DNA of 52,498 bases from assembly GCA_900547725.1 (NCBI GenBank), contig URHR01000005.1, forward strand, positions 1 to 52,498, written 5' to 3'. Positions 34,289 through 43,107 of this stretch are shown piece after piece. The notes under the pieces are model-generated. The model was not told where the DNA came from. It worked only from the letters and a program-made list of their open reading frames with translations, and did no database searches. The DNA is from an uncultured Eubacteriales bacterium (GTDB lineage: Bacteria; Bacillota; Clostridia; Oscillospirales; CAG-272). How positions within the stretch are numbered: the stretch's first letter is position 1; every line of letters starts with the position of its first letter. The position numbers and the translations under genes were made by a program.

Positions 34289-35791
34289 TCAGTTTTTCGT
34301 AACCGTGCCGTTCAGCGTAAACTTATCGGTTTTCCCGATCGGGAAATGCGAATGCGATTGATTCTGCACATAGGTGATCCGGCGAACAATGCCCGGATTC
34401 AGGCTGTTCCAGAATACTGTCACGCCCGTTGTGGTCGCAATGTCATCGCCCAAGCCCTCGATGCCGATGTAGGTCGGACAGGTCAGCCGCTTTGCGAAAT
34501 TCACGGTGTCGTAATACTCCAACGCGGGTGTGTAGGTTGGCATAAAGGTGCTTTCCATCCGCCCGTTTGTCCCGCAACCGCCGATGTCGCAAAGCCACGG
34601 GTAGTTGATATCGAGCATCGAAACGCCCGATTCCAACGCCGCAACCGCCACCGCCTGAAAGCCGCCCTGACTGCCGCCCGAGAGGATCAGCTGTTGTTTG
34701 GAATTCCAAAGCCCGCGAAACCGTTCGTCAGCCCCGCTCTCGCCGAAATACTGCTTCATAAACCGCACCGCCTGAATGTCCCGCAGAACCATTTCGCGGA
34801 AGTAGACCGTATCCCGCGTGGCGTTGTGGGCATGGGGATAATCCCGCAGGGTGCTGTTCATCAGCCCGCCGTAATAGGAGCTGTCCCGCCCGAGCTCCAT
34901 GCTGTGCGCCGAGACCGTCAGCATAGCCTGTCCCTTCGTGCACCGCTTATTCAGGTCGGAAACACCCGCGCCCTGATAGTTCACGTTCAGAACCAGCGAG
35001 CCGACTTTCGCGTTCTTCGGCACAGAGAGGTACGCCGAGACGTAATTCCCCCACGTGTTCTGCTCGGTGAAGCGGATTTTCACGGCATAAACCGTAAACA
35101 CGGCATCTGGCGAGGTCACCTCTCTGATTTCCATCAGCTCGGGCGTGACCCCCTCCAGTTTTTCCAGTTGGGAGTGCCAGAAGGCATCAAAGTCGTCGGG
35201 TTCTGCTTTCGCTTTCTGAAGTTTCTCAATCTCAACGCCCGCGCCGCCCTTGAAGTAGTTCACGCCGCTCAGCGCGTTGCCGTCCTTGTTGCATGCAATG
35301 ACCTGCAGATTTACAAACCCCGGAATGTCAAGCTTGGTTGTCAGCGTGAATACGCCGGTTTTGCCGTCCGCAAAGCCCTCCTCGGGCTGTCTGCCGTCGT
35401 CCGCCTTCAGGATATATTTGAATTTCGCGCAGGATGCCAATTCGCCGTCGGCGCGGAGGCTGACCGTGAATTTTATTTCCTCGCCCGCTTGATAGGAGAC
35501 CGCATTTTTGTCGGTTGTTCCCGAAAAATATTTCTGCGCGGCATTGCTCTTTTCAATATCCACCTTGGGTAACTCCTCCTGTTTTTCGCCGCTCGTCGTC
35601 GGCGCTTCGGTAACCCTGCCACTGTCAGTTTCCGACACGGTCGACTCCGGCGGTCCTTCCGTATATGCCCGTGGACGGGTTTCCGTCGTCCCTGCGGGCG
35701 GCTCGCTTCCCGTGGCGCATCCGCCGAGCAGCAACGCACTCAACAGGCAAAAAATGCCGACTCTGCAAAATCTTTTTCGTTTCCGTTCCAT
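34289..35791 (-). CDS. Acetylxylan esterase-like (AXE1) lipoprotein 1
   Basis: 500-residue lipoprotein (lipobox LGGC, Cys25) closely similar to the next gene over its full length. The linker has RPRAYTEGPPEST. The hydrolase triad candidates are Ser in GGSQGGFQA, Asp in GLGDDIATT and His in QNQSHSHF. Predicted role: deacetylation of hemicellulose outside the cell, giving the other enzymes access. It is the first gene after the second putative AraC site, so likely the head of the operon. ATG 35791 has GGGGAGGATGTT before it. Confidence 0.88.
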   Translation of the reverse strand: MERKRKRFCRVGIFCLLSALLLGGCATGSEPPAGTTETRPRAYTEGPPESTVSETDSGRVTEAPTTSGEKQEELPKVDIEKSNAAQKYFSGTTDKNAVSYQAGEEIKFTVSLRADGELASCAKFKYILKADDGRQPEEGFADGKTGVFTLTTKLDIPGFVNLQVIACNKDGNALSGVNYFKGGAGVEIEKLQKAKAEPDDFDAFWHSQLEKLEGVTPELMEIREVTSPDAVFTVYAVKIRFTEQNTWGNYVSAYLSVPKNAKVGSLVLNVNYQGAGVSDLNKRCTKGQAMLTVSAHSMELGRDSSYYGGLMNSTLRDYPHAHNATRDTVYFREMVLRDIQAVRFMKQYFGESGADERFRGLWNSKQQLILSGGSQGGFQAVAVAALESGVSMLDINYPWLCDIGGCGTNGRMESTFMPTYTPALEYYDTVNFAKRLTCPTYIGIEGLGDDIATTTGVTVFWNSLNPGIVRRITYVQNQSHSHFPIGKTDKFTLNGTVTKN

Positions 35792-35848
35792 AACATCCTC
35801 CCCAAGGCAACATGAAATTGAAGCAAAAATCACGCTTATACTGTTTTT

Positions 35849-35903
35849 ATTTTATTTCATTCGCACAAAAAAGTCAACGGCAAAATCCGTATATTTAGTG
35901 GCA
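35849..35903 (-). promoter_or_regulatory. Promoter and putative AraC activator site (copy 2)
   Basis: On the minus strand TTGACT (35872-35877) and TAAAAT (35849-35854) have a 17-base spacer and drive the esterase operon. The 24-base motif at 35880-35903 reads TGCCACTAAA, one base, then ATACGGATTTTGC and ends 2 bases before the -35, exactly as in copy 1, with 23 of 24 bases identical to it. Similarity outside the motif is low, so this is a maintained site, not a recent duplication. Confidence 0.7.
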
Positions 35904-35939
35904 CTTTACGCACGCGGTTAGCGGGTAGAAAAAGGAGAC

Positions 35940-36205
35940 GTGTATATGTAGAACGGCTCTATTTGCACGCGGCAGTATTTGATGCTCGTCAAAATCACAC
36001 CGAAACAGCACTTGTATATTTCAAAAAAGGCTTTGATCATATAAAACTTTATCAGTCCATACGTTGTACCGGTGAATATCAATATTCTTCTCCGCTCGTA
36101 GCTAACGACTTCTCTTACGCAAGAAAATTTTCTCTTTTGCGATCAAGCGAAAAAGTAGGGATCTGCATATTTTATGCCCTTTTTTTGTATTTACAAGCCG
36201 CCTGA
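35940..36205 (+). pseudogene. C-terminal gene remnant
   Basis: An open frame without a proper start encodes a coherent protein tail (ERLYLHAAVFDARQNHTE, then ALVYFKKGFDHIKLYQSI). It reads like the end of a real protein rather than random sequence, but has no recognised family and no upstream part. It lies between the esterase promoter and the next plus-strand gene. Confidence 0.3.
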
Positions 36206-36218
36206 TTTTTGCTATAAT
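36190..36218 (+). promoter_or_regulatory. Promoter of the 36255 gene
   Basis: TTTACA (36190-36195) and TATAAT (36213-36218) are separated by 17 bases, 36 bases before the ATG. Confidence 0.75.
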
Positions 36219-36254
36219 ATAATCACAACAAATCCATTTTGTGAGGTATCGCAA

Positions 36255-38189
36255 ATGAAAAGCGCTTCTTCTCCCTTCAACCCCGGGGAACGGCTGACCG
36301 TTCCGTTCGCTTCCTATCCCCTGCGATCCTGCGGCGGGATGGATTCCCTTGATCTGCAGAAGCCCGGGAACGCCATCCGGATGCTGAAGGAAATGGGAGT
36401 CGGTCAGACCTTTCTCGCAGTCGAAGCGCCGTGGGGAGACCCCGTCGCGGCCGCCAAGGAGAAGGCGATCCTGTGCCGCCACATCGAGACCTTCCACCGC
36501 GCGGGTATTCGCGCCGGGGTCTGGTTCTGGCCGGGCATTTATCCAACAGGCGAGCTGAAATTGACCCGTCAGGTGCTTGCCGACGGCTCGGTGCTTGCGA
36601 AATGCTGCCCGTTGGACGAGAACTACCTATCCGCATTGGAAACATACACCGCCTCGCTCGCGGAAACCGGCGCAGACGCTCTGATGATTGACGACGGCTT
36701 CCGCTACGGCTTTGAAAACCGGAATTTCGGTTGCTTCTGCCCGCTCCACCTTCGCGCGGTCTCGGAACGGGTCGGGCACGAGGTCAGCGCCGCGGATCTG
36801 CGTCGCGCCACGCTCTCGGGCGGAGAGAACACGATCCGCTCCGCGTTTCTGAAGGTCAATGCCGAGTCCCTTGTCGGCTTTGCCCGGCGGATGCGCGCGG
36901 CGGTGGATCGCGTGAACCCATCGGTTCGTATAGCGGTCTGCTCCGCTCCCTCCTCGTGGGAGACGGACGGAACAGACCCCGAAACGGTCAGCCGTGCGTT
37001 TGCCGGCAACACCAAGCCGTTCCTGCGCACAAGCGGCGCGCCCTACTGGGCGGATCACCGCTCGTTCGGCTGTCGGATGGAGGATATCATCGAGTTTGAG
37101 CGCTTCCAGACTGCGGCATTCGCGAAACCCGACATGGAAGTGATGTGGGAGGGTGACGCTTATCCCCGCCCGCGCTGGAACTGCGCCGCTTCCTATATGG
37201 AGTGCTTTGACCTCGCCCGCGCGATTGCCGACCCCGCCGTTCACAATCTGAAATACCTGTTCGAATACTCCACCGAACCGGAAAACGAACAGGGCTATTT
37301 CAAACGGCATATGCGGAATCTGCCGCTCTACCGCGCGATTGCCGAACATTTTGACGACAAGTGCCCCTGTGGAATCCGTGTATTCGAAGTTCCGCACAAG
37401 TATGACAGAATGGACATTCCGGAGCGCTTTGAGAACAAAAGCTACGATCTGCAACTGACCTGCTTCAACCCGTCCTCCAAAATTCTCTCCCCCGTCGGGC
37501 TGCCGACGGTCTTTGCGGGAGACGGCACGGGAATCGCGGTGTTCGGGGAGAATGCGAAATACCTGCCCGAGACGGACTTTGGCAAGGGTCTGCTTCTGGA
37601 CGCCCGCGCGGCGGAAATTCTGAGTGCGCGCGGCTTGGATGTGGGTCTGCGCGGCGAAGGCAAGGGCTTTGCGGCAGACATGGAACATTACCTTGCGGAC
37701 GGCTTCCACATCTGCGCCTTTGATCAGCCAATCCGGAATTTCACAACGGACGCGTCCGCGATTCCCGAAACGACCGCCCTCTCCCCCGACGGAGTCACCG
37801 TTGCCACCTCCTACCGCTATGAAAACGCGGCGGGGCAACGCTTCTTTGTCCTCTGCTCTGAGGCTTATGGCTCGGTTGAACGCTACCACCGCGTTTACGG
37901 GCGCTCGCGCCTGCTCGCCCGCGCTGCGGAATGGGTCTCCGGCAGGAAATTGCCCGCGTGGACCTCGGGGTCTCCCGATCTTTACCTGATGTGCAAGGAG
38001 AACGACGGCGCACTGGCGGTCGGGCTGTTCAACCTGTTCGAGGACGAAGCGCTCGACACGGAAATTCATCTCGGCGACAGCTACCGCTCCGTCACCTTCT
38101 TCTCCGGAAGCGGGCGGCTTGACGGTGACCGCGTTCTGCTTGACGATATCCCCCCGTTCGGCGTTATCACCTTTGAGGTCACACGCTGA
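36255..38189 (+). CDS. Predicted TIM-barrel glycosidase-like protein, family unassigned
   Basis: 644-residue cytoplasmic protein, GAGG eight bases before ATG 36255. The N-terminal half looks like a (beta/alpha)8 barrel: FHRAGIRAGVWFWPGIYPTG, ALMIDDGFRYG (Asp146-Asp147), RIAVCSAP and MEVMWEGDAYPRP, which resembles retaining glycosidase strands. The C-terminal half has beta-sandwich features (GLFNLFEDEALDTEIHLGD and a final VITFEVTR), as in GH27/GH36-type enzymes. I cannot place it in a known family. It is divergent from the esterase operon with its own promoter and probably belongs to the same polysaccharide pathway. Confidence 0.75.
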   Translation: MKSASSPFNPGERLTVPFASYPLRSCGGMDSLDLQKPGNAIRMLKEMGVGQTFLAVEAPWGDPVAAAKEKAILCRHIETFHRAGIRAGVWFWPGIYPTGELKLTRQVLADGSVLAKCCPLDENYLSALETYTASLAETGADALMIDDGFRYGFENRNFGCFCPLHLRAVSERVGHEVSAADLRRATLSGGENTIRSAFLKVNAESLVGFARRMRAAVDRVNPSVRIAVCSAPSSWETDGTDPETVSRAFAGNTKPFLRTSGAPYWADHRSFGCRMEDIIEFERFQTAAFAKPDMEVMWEGDAYPRPRWNCAASYMECFDLARAIADPAVHNLKYLFEYSTEPENEQGYFKRHMRNLPLYRAIAEHFDDKCPCGIRVFEVPHKYDRMDIPERFENKSYDLQLTCFNPSSKILSPVGLPTVFAGDGTGIAVFGENAKYLPETDFGKGLLLDARAAEILSARGLDVGLRGEGKGFAADMEHYLADGFHICAFDQPIRNFTTDASAIPETTALSPDGVTVATSYRYENAAGQRFFVLCSEAYGSVERYHRVYGRSRLLARAAEWVSGRKLPAWTSGSPDLYLMCKENDGALAVGLFNLFEDEALDTEIHLGDSYRSVTFFSGSGRLDGDRVLLDDIPPFGVITFEVTR

Positions 38190-38253
38190 AGGATCACGGA
38201 AAAGGCGCGAGTGAGTGTGTCAATCGTGAATTGCGCGGGGATGCCTAAAGTAC

Positions 38254-38291
38254 GACAAAGGGCACAGAACATACGTTCTGTGCCCTTTGTC
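38254..38291. terminator. Bidirectional hairpin between convergent genes
   Basis: A perfect 17-base stem (GACAAAGGGCACAGAAC with its complement, loop ATAC) between the stops of the TIM-barrel gene and rnmV. There is no long T run, so termination is inferred from position. Confidence 0.65.
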
Positions 38292-38352
38292 AGTGGTCCG
38301 AGGGCGCGCAAAAGCCCCCTGAATATCGGTTTTTAATTGCAAAATAATTTCG

Positions 38353-38946
38353 TTATTCTCTCCCAACCATCCGCAGATAGTCGTCGTAGGTCAACAGCAC
38401 CCGCAGGGCGGCAAGAAAGGCGTTCGGGGTCATGCCCGCGGGCAGTCCCAAGCGCTCCGCAAAGACGTCCCGCCGCGCGGCGCTGTCGGGGCATCCCGTC
38501 AGACCGTCCTCAAACAGATCCGCCTTGCAAAGCGGGTTTTCTGCGGCGCGCAGAACCGCCGCCTCGTCCGCGTAGGGTGCGAGCAGGTCATACAACAGGG
38601 ATTGCTCCATCCCCTCCACGCCGAGCGTTCCCTCTGCGGAGGGATGCTCTTTGCGCCGCTCCGTTCCCGCGATCTTCGGGATATACAGCTGAATCAGCCG
38701 CCCCGCAGGCAGGCAGGAGGTCAGGTGCGAGCGGATCAGCTTTCCCGCGCCGTCGCTGTCCGTCAGCAGGATCAGCGGCGTTTTTTGCGCCAGTGCGCGG
38801 AAAAGCTGCGTTTTCTCCCGCGCATTGAAAACGCCGAAGCCGTCGGTTGTGAGAATCTGTCCCTCCATCACGCATTCCAGGCGCAATTTGTCATACTTCC
38901 CTTCCACGATTACGGGAAAAGGAATTTTCAGCCGCTCGCGGGTCAT
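38353..38946 (-). CDS. rnmV: RNase M5-like Toprim protein
   Basis: 197-residue Toprim-domain nuclease, predicted to mature the ends of 5S rRNA precursors. Toprim signatures are VIVEGKYDK (Glu15) and LTDSDGAG (Asp63, Asp65). The C-terminal helical domain matches the Clostridial RNase M5-like type. Its ATG follows the uppP TAA directly, so it is translated from the same transcript. Last gene of the operon. Confidence 0.8.
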   Translation of the reverse strand: MTRERLKIPFPVIVEGKYDKLRLECVMEGQILTTDGFGVFNAREKTQLFRALAQKTPLILLTDSDGAGKLIRSHLTSCLPAGRLIQLYIPKIAGTERRKEHPSAEGTLGVEGMEQSLLYDLLAPYADEAAVLRAAENPLCKADLFEDGLTGCPDSAARRDVFAERLGLPAGMTPNAFLAALRVLLTYDDYLRMVGRE

Positions 38947-39831
38947 TTATTTCACCAACCCGAAATACAGAAGCACCAGTGCGCCGAGCGCGATGCGGTA
39001 GTAACCGAACGCCGAAAAGCTGTGGCGCTTGACAAAGTCCATCAGGAATCGGATGACCACCATCGACACGGCAAACGACACCACGCAACCGATGGCAAGC
39101 GCGCCCCATGCCACGGCGGGCAGGCTCGTGCCGCTCTCCGAGAGGTAGGAGGCAAATCCCAGAACCTTTACGCCGCTCGCCCCCACCATGACGGGAATCG
39201 CCATGAAAAAGGAGAACTCTGCGGCGGCGGTGCGGGACAGCCCCAGCAGCATTGCGCCGAGAATGGTAGAACCGGAACGCGACGTGCCCGGGATGATCGA
39301 GAGCATCTGAAACAGTCCGATGAGCAGCGCTGTCCGGCAGTCCAGTTCCGCCGTGCTGTGAATCCGCTCGGAATCCGGCTTTTTCAGCTTTTCGATCAGA
39401 ATAAACGCCACGCCGTAAACGATCAGCGCGATTGCAACGACAACCGCGTTATACAGCCAACCGTCGATGCTCTTTCCGCTGATCTTTTCGAGAATCATAT
39501 CCCCGATCACGCCGACAAGCCCTGCCGGAACGCAACCGATGACCACCTTGAGCCAGAGCGACCACGTCTGCTTTTTTTCAATCGATGTCTTACGGCTTCC
39601 GAACGGCCACAGACGATTCCAGAAGAGGATCACCACGGCAAGGATTGCGCCAAGCTGGATGACCACCTCAAACATTTGCCAGAATTCCGCCGCCAATTCC
39701 GCGTTGTCGGTAAACCGGAACGGCAACCACTCGTTCAGCAGAATCAGATGCCCGGTGGAACTGATGGGCAACCACTCGGTAATGCCCTCCACGATGCCGT
39801 AAAGCAAGGCTTTCAGAAATTCGATAATCAT
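38947..39831 (-). CDS. uppP: Undecaprenyl-diphosphatase UppP (BacA)
   Basis: 294-residue membrane enzyme that removes a phosphate from undecaprenyl diphosphate, recycling the lipid carrier for cell-wall synthesis; it gives bacitracin resistance when abundant. Both catalytic signatures are intact: EGITEWLPISSTGH (15-28) and PGTSRSGS (181-188), with about eight hydrophobic segments. Its ATG overlaps the U32 stop by four bases. Confidence 0.95.
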   Translation of the reverse strand: MIIEFLKALLYGIVEGITEWLPISSTGHLILLNEWLPFRFTDNAELAAEFWQMFEVVIQLGAILAVVILFWNRLWPFGSRKTSIEKKQTWSLWLKVVIGCVPAGLVGVIGDMILEKISGKSIDGWLYNAVVVAIALIVYGVAFILIEKLKKPDSERIHSTAELDCRTALLIGLFQMLSIIPGTSRSGSTILGAMLLGLSRTAAAEFSFFMAIPVMVGASGVKVLGFASYLSESGTSLPAVAWGALAIGCVVSFAVSMVVIRFLMDFVKRHSFSAFGYYRIALGALVLLYFGLVK

Positions 39832-41156
39832 GTCCGGTTGCTGTCTCCTTTCAGTCGATCCTTGGCGCGCACTTCAAGCCCGCGCCCCTCGGCGGCACGC
39901 AGAATATCGCCCGCCCGGACTTGGAACGGAACGCGACACCAATAGATCATGGACGGATGCGGCGTGGATTCCAACCGCTCCCCTTCCGCTCCGTACAACT
40001 CCCGCACCGGGAACGCGCGCCCGACCTCCCCCGGGGAGATCAGCTCCGCGCCCTCTCCGACCGACAGCTTGTTGCGCTGAATGAAGCGGTAAAGTCTGCC
40101 GTCCGCCGTTTCCGCGGGGATGCCCGCCGCGACAAGGGCGGCAAGTTCTTCTTCATGATATTCGGTGGCGGTGGAGAAATATGCCTTTTCGCGGATGTAC
40201 CCGCAGGTGGAAACCAGTGCGGGATCTTCCATCGGCTTGGAGAAGAAGAACCCCGTTCCGTATTCGCGGTGCGACACGCTCTCGAGTTCCTCCAACCAGC
40301 GCGGGTCAAAACGGTAACCCGTCGGATCTGCGCAATATGCGTCGATTGCCATGCGGTAGGCGTTTGTGACCACCGCCGTGTAGTAGGCGCTCTTCATTCT
40401 GCCCTCGATCTTGAGGGAGGCAATGCCGCTTTCGCACAGTTCGGGAATGTGCTCGATCATGCACAGATCCTTGGACGACATGATGAAAGTTCCGAGGTTG
40501 GTTTCTTCAATCGGAATGCGGCTGTCGGGGCGCTTTTCCTCAATCAGCGTATAGTTCCAACGGCAGGGCTGCGTGCAGGTTCCGCGGTTGCCGTCCCGCC
40601 CGTTGAGCGCGTTGGCAAGCAGACACCGCCCGCTGTAGGACACGCACATCGAGCCGTGAATGAAAACTTCCAACTCAATTGCGGAATCCAGATGTTCGCG
40701 GATGGCGCGGATCTCGTTCAGCGTCAGTTCCCGCGCCAACACCACACGTTTTGCCCCAAGTGCGGCATAGGCGCGTGCAGCGGCGGAACTGACGATGCTT
40801 GCCTGCGTGGAGATGTGGATTTCCGTCTCGGGCAGGATCTCCCGCACTGTTGCGATCGTGCCGAGATCCGCAACGATCATCGCGTCGATCGCGCATCCGC
40901 GCAGGGACGTCAGATACTCGCGCAGGGCGGGATATTCGTCCTCATGCGGCATGGTATTGACCGTGAGGTAAACCTTCTTCCCTCTCGCGTGCGCGTCGTC
41001 GACGGCGGCGTACAGTTCCTCCACCGAAAAATTGTCGGCGGCGGAGCGCATCCCGAAGGCGCGCCCCGCCAGATAGACCGCGTCCGCGCCGTATTCCAGC
41101 GCGGCGGTCATTTTTTCGTAGTTGCCCGCAGGGGACAACAGTTCGGGTTTGTTCAT
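39828..41156 (-). CDS. Peptidase U32 family protein, TrhP-like tRNA hydroxylase
   Basis: 442-residue protein of the U32 family. Despite the family name, characterised relatives (TrhP, RlhA) use an Fe-S cluster to hydroxylate tRNA or rRNA rather than cut peptides. The N-terminal barrel begins PELLSPAGNYEKM; cluster Cys candidates are Cys171, Cys178, Cys194 and Cys198 in MCVSYSGRC and GTCTQPCRW. Its place beside thiI and aspS fits tRNA work. The exact target is inferred. Confidence 0.8.
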   Translation of the reverse strand: MNKPELLSPAGNYEKMTAALEYGADAVYLAGRAFGMRSAADNFSVEELYAAVDDAHARGKKVYLTVNTMPHEDEYPALREYLTSLRGCAIDAMIVADLGTIATVREILPETEIHISTQASIVSSAAARAYAALGAKRVVLARELTLNEIRAIREHLDSAIELEVFIHGSMCVSYSGRCLLANALNGRDGNRGTCTQPCRWNYTLIEEKRPDSRIPIEETNLGTFIMSSKDLCMIEHIPELCESGIASLKIEGRMKSAYYTAVVTNAYRMAIDAYCADPTGYRFDPRWLEELESVSHREYGTGFFFSKPMEDPALVSTCGYIREKAYFSTATEYHEEELAALVAAGIPAETADGRLYRFIQRNKLSVGEGAELISPGEVGRAFPVRELYGAEGERLESTPHPSMIYWCRVPFQVRAGDILRAAEGRGLEVRAKDRLKGDSNRT

Positions 41157-41162
41157 ACGGAC

Positions 41163-42452
41163 TTACGGGGTCAGCCGGTTCGGTCCGCGGAACAGGAACT
41201 CCGCTTCCTTGATCGACAGCCCGAGGAAAAGCATGGTCAGGCGATCCACGCCGAGTCCGAAGCCTCCGTGCGGCGGGCAGCCATAGCGGAAGAACTGGAG
41301 GTAGAATTCCACGTCCTTTGCCAGTCCCTTTTCGTCCGCCTGCTTTTTCAGAACCTCGTACCGATGCTCGCGAACCGCGCCCGTGGTGATTTCGCACCCG
41401 CGCCAGATCAGGTCGTAGCCCATCGGAACGCCTCTCTCGTCGCGCATATGGTAGAAGGCGCGCTCCTTTGCGTCGTAGTCGGTGACAAACAGGAATTCGC
41501 TCCCGTATTTCTCCATCGAGAACTTCGCGCAGAGATGCTCCGCGTCGGTGGTCAGGTCGCCCTTTGCATCGTCCGAGACCTTGTAGCCGTAGCGCGCTTC
41601 CAACTCGTTGTAGAGATCCTTCAGCTTCATGCGCGGGAACGGCATCGTGGGAACGATGACCTCCTTGCCGAACAGGCGCTTGATGTCCTCGCCGCAGGCT
41701 TCCGCAACCTTGCCGAACGCATAGGTCAGAAGTTCCTCCTCCATGTGCATAACCTCCTCCACGGAGTACACATAGCTGAACTCCAGATCGAAGCCCGTGA
41801 ACTCGGTTGCGTGCTTGTTGGTGTAGGACTTTTCGGCGCGGAATACAGGACCTGTTTCAAAGATGCGATCCAGTCCCGCCGCCATTGCCATCTGCTTATA
41901 GAACTGCGGCGACTGCGCAAGGTACGCCTTGGTGTCGAAGTACTTGACCTCGAACACCTCAGAACCCGATTCGCTCGCGGCGGCAATCAGCTTCGGCGTG
42001 TGGATTTCCACAAAGTGACGATCCAGAAGGAACTCCCGCATCGCGCCCGTGAGAACCGTCTGCATCTTCAGCATCAGCTGATTGCCCTCGCGGCGCAGGT
42101 CGATCCAACGGTAGTCCATACGCGAATCGATCTCGGAATCGTCCTTGATCGGAAGCGCATCGGCAATCGACTCGATCTCCAGTTTCTCGGGCAGCATCTC
42201 CATGCCGCCCATCTTGACGTATTCGTTGGCAACCACAGGTCCTTCAACCGACACGACCGAATGAATGGTCAGTTGGTCGACCAGTGCCGCCAGTTCGGGG
42301 TTCTTCTCCTTCTCGAGCGTGACCTGCAGTTTGCCGCTGATGTCGCGGATGACGAGAAACGCCATGGTTCGTTTGTTGCGCAGGTTTTCAACGAAGCCCG
42401 AGATGCGGCAGGTCGCGCCCGGGGTGATATCCGAAATATAGGTTCTGTTCAT
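41163..42452 (-). CDS. aspS: Aspartyl-tRNA synthetase, archaeal-type (likely non-discriminating)
   Basis: 429-residue class II synthetase that charges Asp to tRNA. An N-terminal OB-fold anticodon domain (VENLRNKRTMAFLVIRD) is followed by the catalytic core with motif 2 (GPVFRAEKSYTNKHATEF) and motif 3 (GFGLGVDRLTML). At 429 residues and lacking the GAD insertion of the bacterial type (about 590), it is the short archaeal-like form, found in Clostridia and often able to charge tRNA-Asn too. Non-discrimination is inferred from subtype. Confidence 0.92.
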   Translation of the reverse strand: MNRTYISDITPGATCRISGFVENLRNKRTMAFLVIRDISGKLQVTLEKEKNPELAALVDQLTIHSVVSVEGPVVANEYVKMGGMEMLPEKLEIESIADALPIKDDSEIDSRMDYRWIDLRREGNQLMLKMQTVLTGAMREFLLDRHFVEIHTPKLIAAASESGSEVFEVKYFDTKAYLAQSPQFYKQMAMAAGLDRIFETGPVFRAEKSYTNKHATEFTGFDLEFSYVYSVEEVMHMEEELLTYAFGKVAEACGEDIKRLFGKEVIVPTMPFPRMKLKDLYNELEARYGYKVSDDAKGDLTTDAEHLCAKFSMEKYGSEFLFVTDYDAKERAFYHMRDERGVPMGYDLIWRGCEITTGAVREHRYEVLKKQADEKGLAKDVEFYLQFFRYGCPPHGGFGLGVDRLTMLFLGLSIKEAEFLFRGPNRLTP

Positions 42453-42471
42453 GATGTATGCCCTCTTTCTC

Positions 42472-43080
42472 TCATTCTTTCACATACGCGGTGGGATTCG
42501 GGTTTTCGCCGATGACGTTGGCTTCGCTGTCGAACAGCGGAATTTTTCCGAGGTGAATCAGGTTCGGGAACTTCTCGTCCGCATCGCCCTCAACCAGAAT
42601 GGTTGCCTCGCCGCAGATGATACCGCCTGCCTCTTTGACCAGCGTTTCCAGAGCGTGAAGCGATTCGCCCGTGGACACCACGTCGTCCACAATCAGAATG
42701 CGTTTGCCCCGCATCAGTTCCGCGTCGGTCACGTCCAGATACAGATGCTGTGCCTGCGAAGTGGTGATGGACTTGACCTCCACGCCGAACACGCCCGTCA
42801 TATAGAGTTTTGGCGCTTTGCGTGCAAGCACATAGCGGCGGTTGCCGTCCAGACGTGCCATTTCATGCACAAGCGGAATCCCCTTTGCCTCAGCGCTGAT
42901 AGCGTAGTCGTATTCAGGCACACGTGCGTTCAGTTCCGCCGCGCAGGCGGTGGTCAGTTCGGGATCGCCGAAAATGACGAAGCCCGCAATCTGCAGCTTG
43001 TCGTTCAGCGGGCAGATCGGCAGATCGCGCTCCAGACCCGCAACGGTCATATGATAGTATTTCTGTTTCCTGTTCTCCAT
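42472..43080 (-). CDS. Phosphoribosyltransferase (adenine PRT-like)
   Basis: 202-residue type I PRTase, using PRPP to make a nucleotide from a free base. The PRPP-binding loop ILIVDDVVSTGES is at 128-140. The N-terminal part (LPICPLNDKLQIAGFVIFGD) resembles adenine PRTases, but the base cannot be fixed. It lies between thiI and aspS in the tRNA/wall operon. Confidence 0.82.
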   Translation of the reverse strand: MENRKQKYYHMTVAGLERDLPICPLNDKLQIAGFVIFGDPELTTACAAELNARVPEYDYAISAEAKGIPLVHEMARLDGNRRYVLARKAPKLYMTGVFGVEVKSITTSQAQHLYLDVTDAELMRGKRILIVDDVVSTGESLHALETLVKEAGGIICGEATILVEGDADEKFPNLIHLGKIPLFDSEANVIGENPNPTAYVKE

Positions 43081-43107
43081 GGTTTCTGTCCTTTCCTTCC
43101 GAATCTT

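Noticed and set aside
39921..42515. 864-codon open frame on the plus strand
   Set aside because: It is antisense to aspS and the U32 gene, which have full motifs and family length. Such long shadows are expected in G+C-rich coding sequence.
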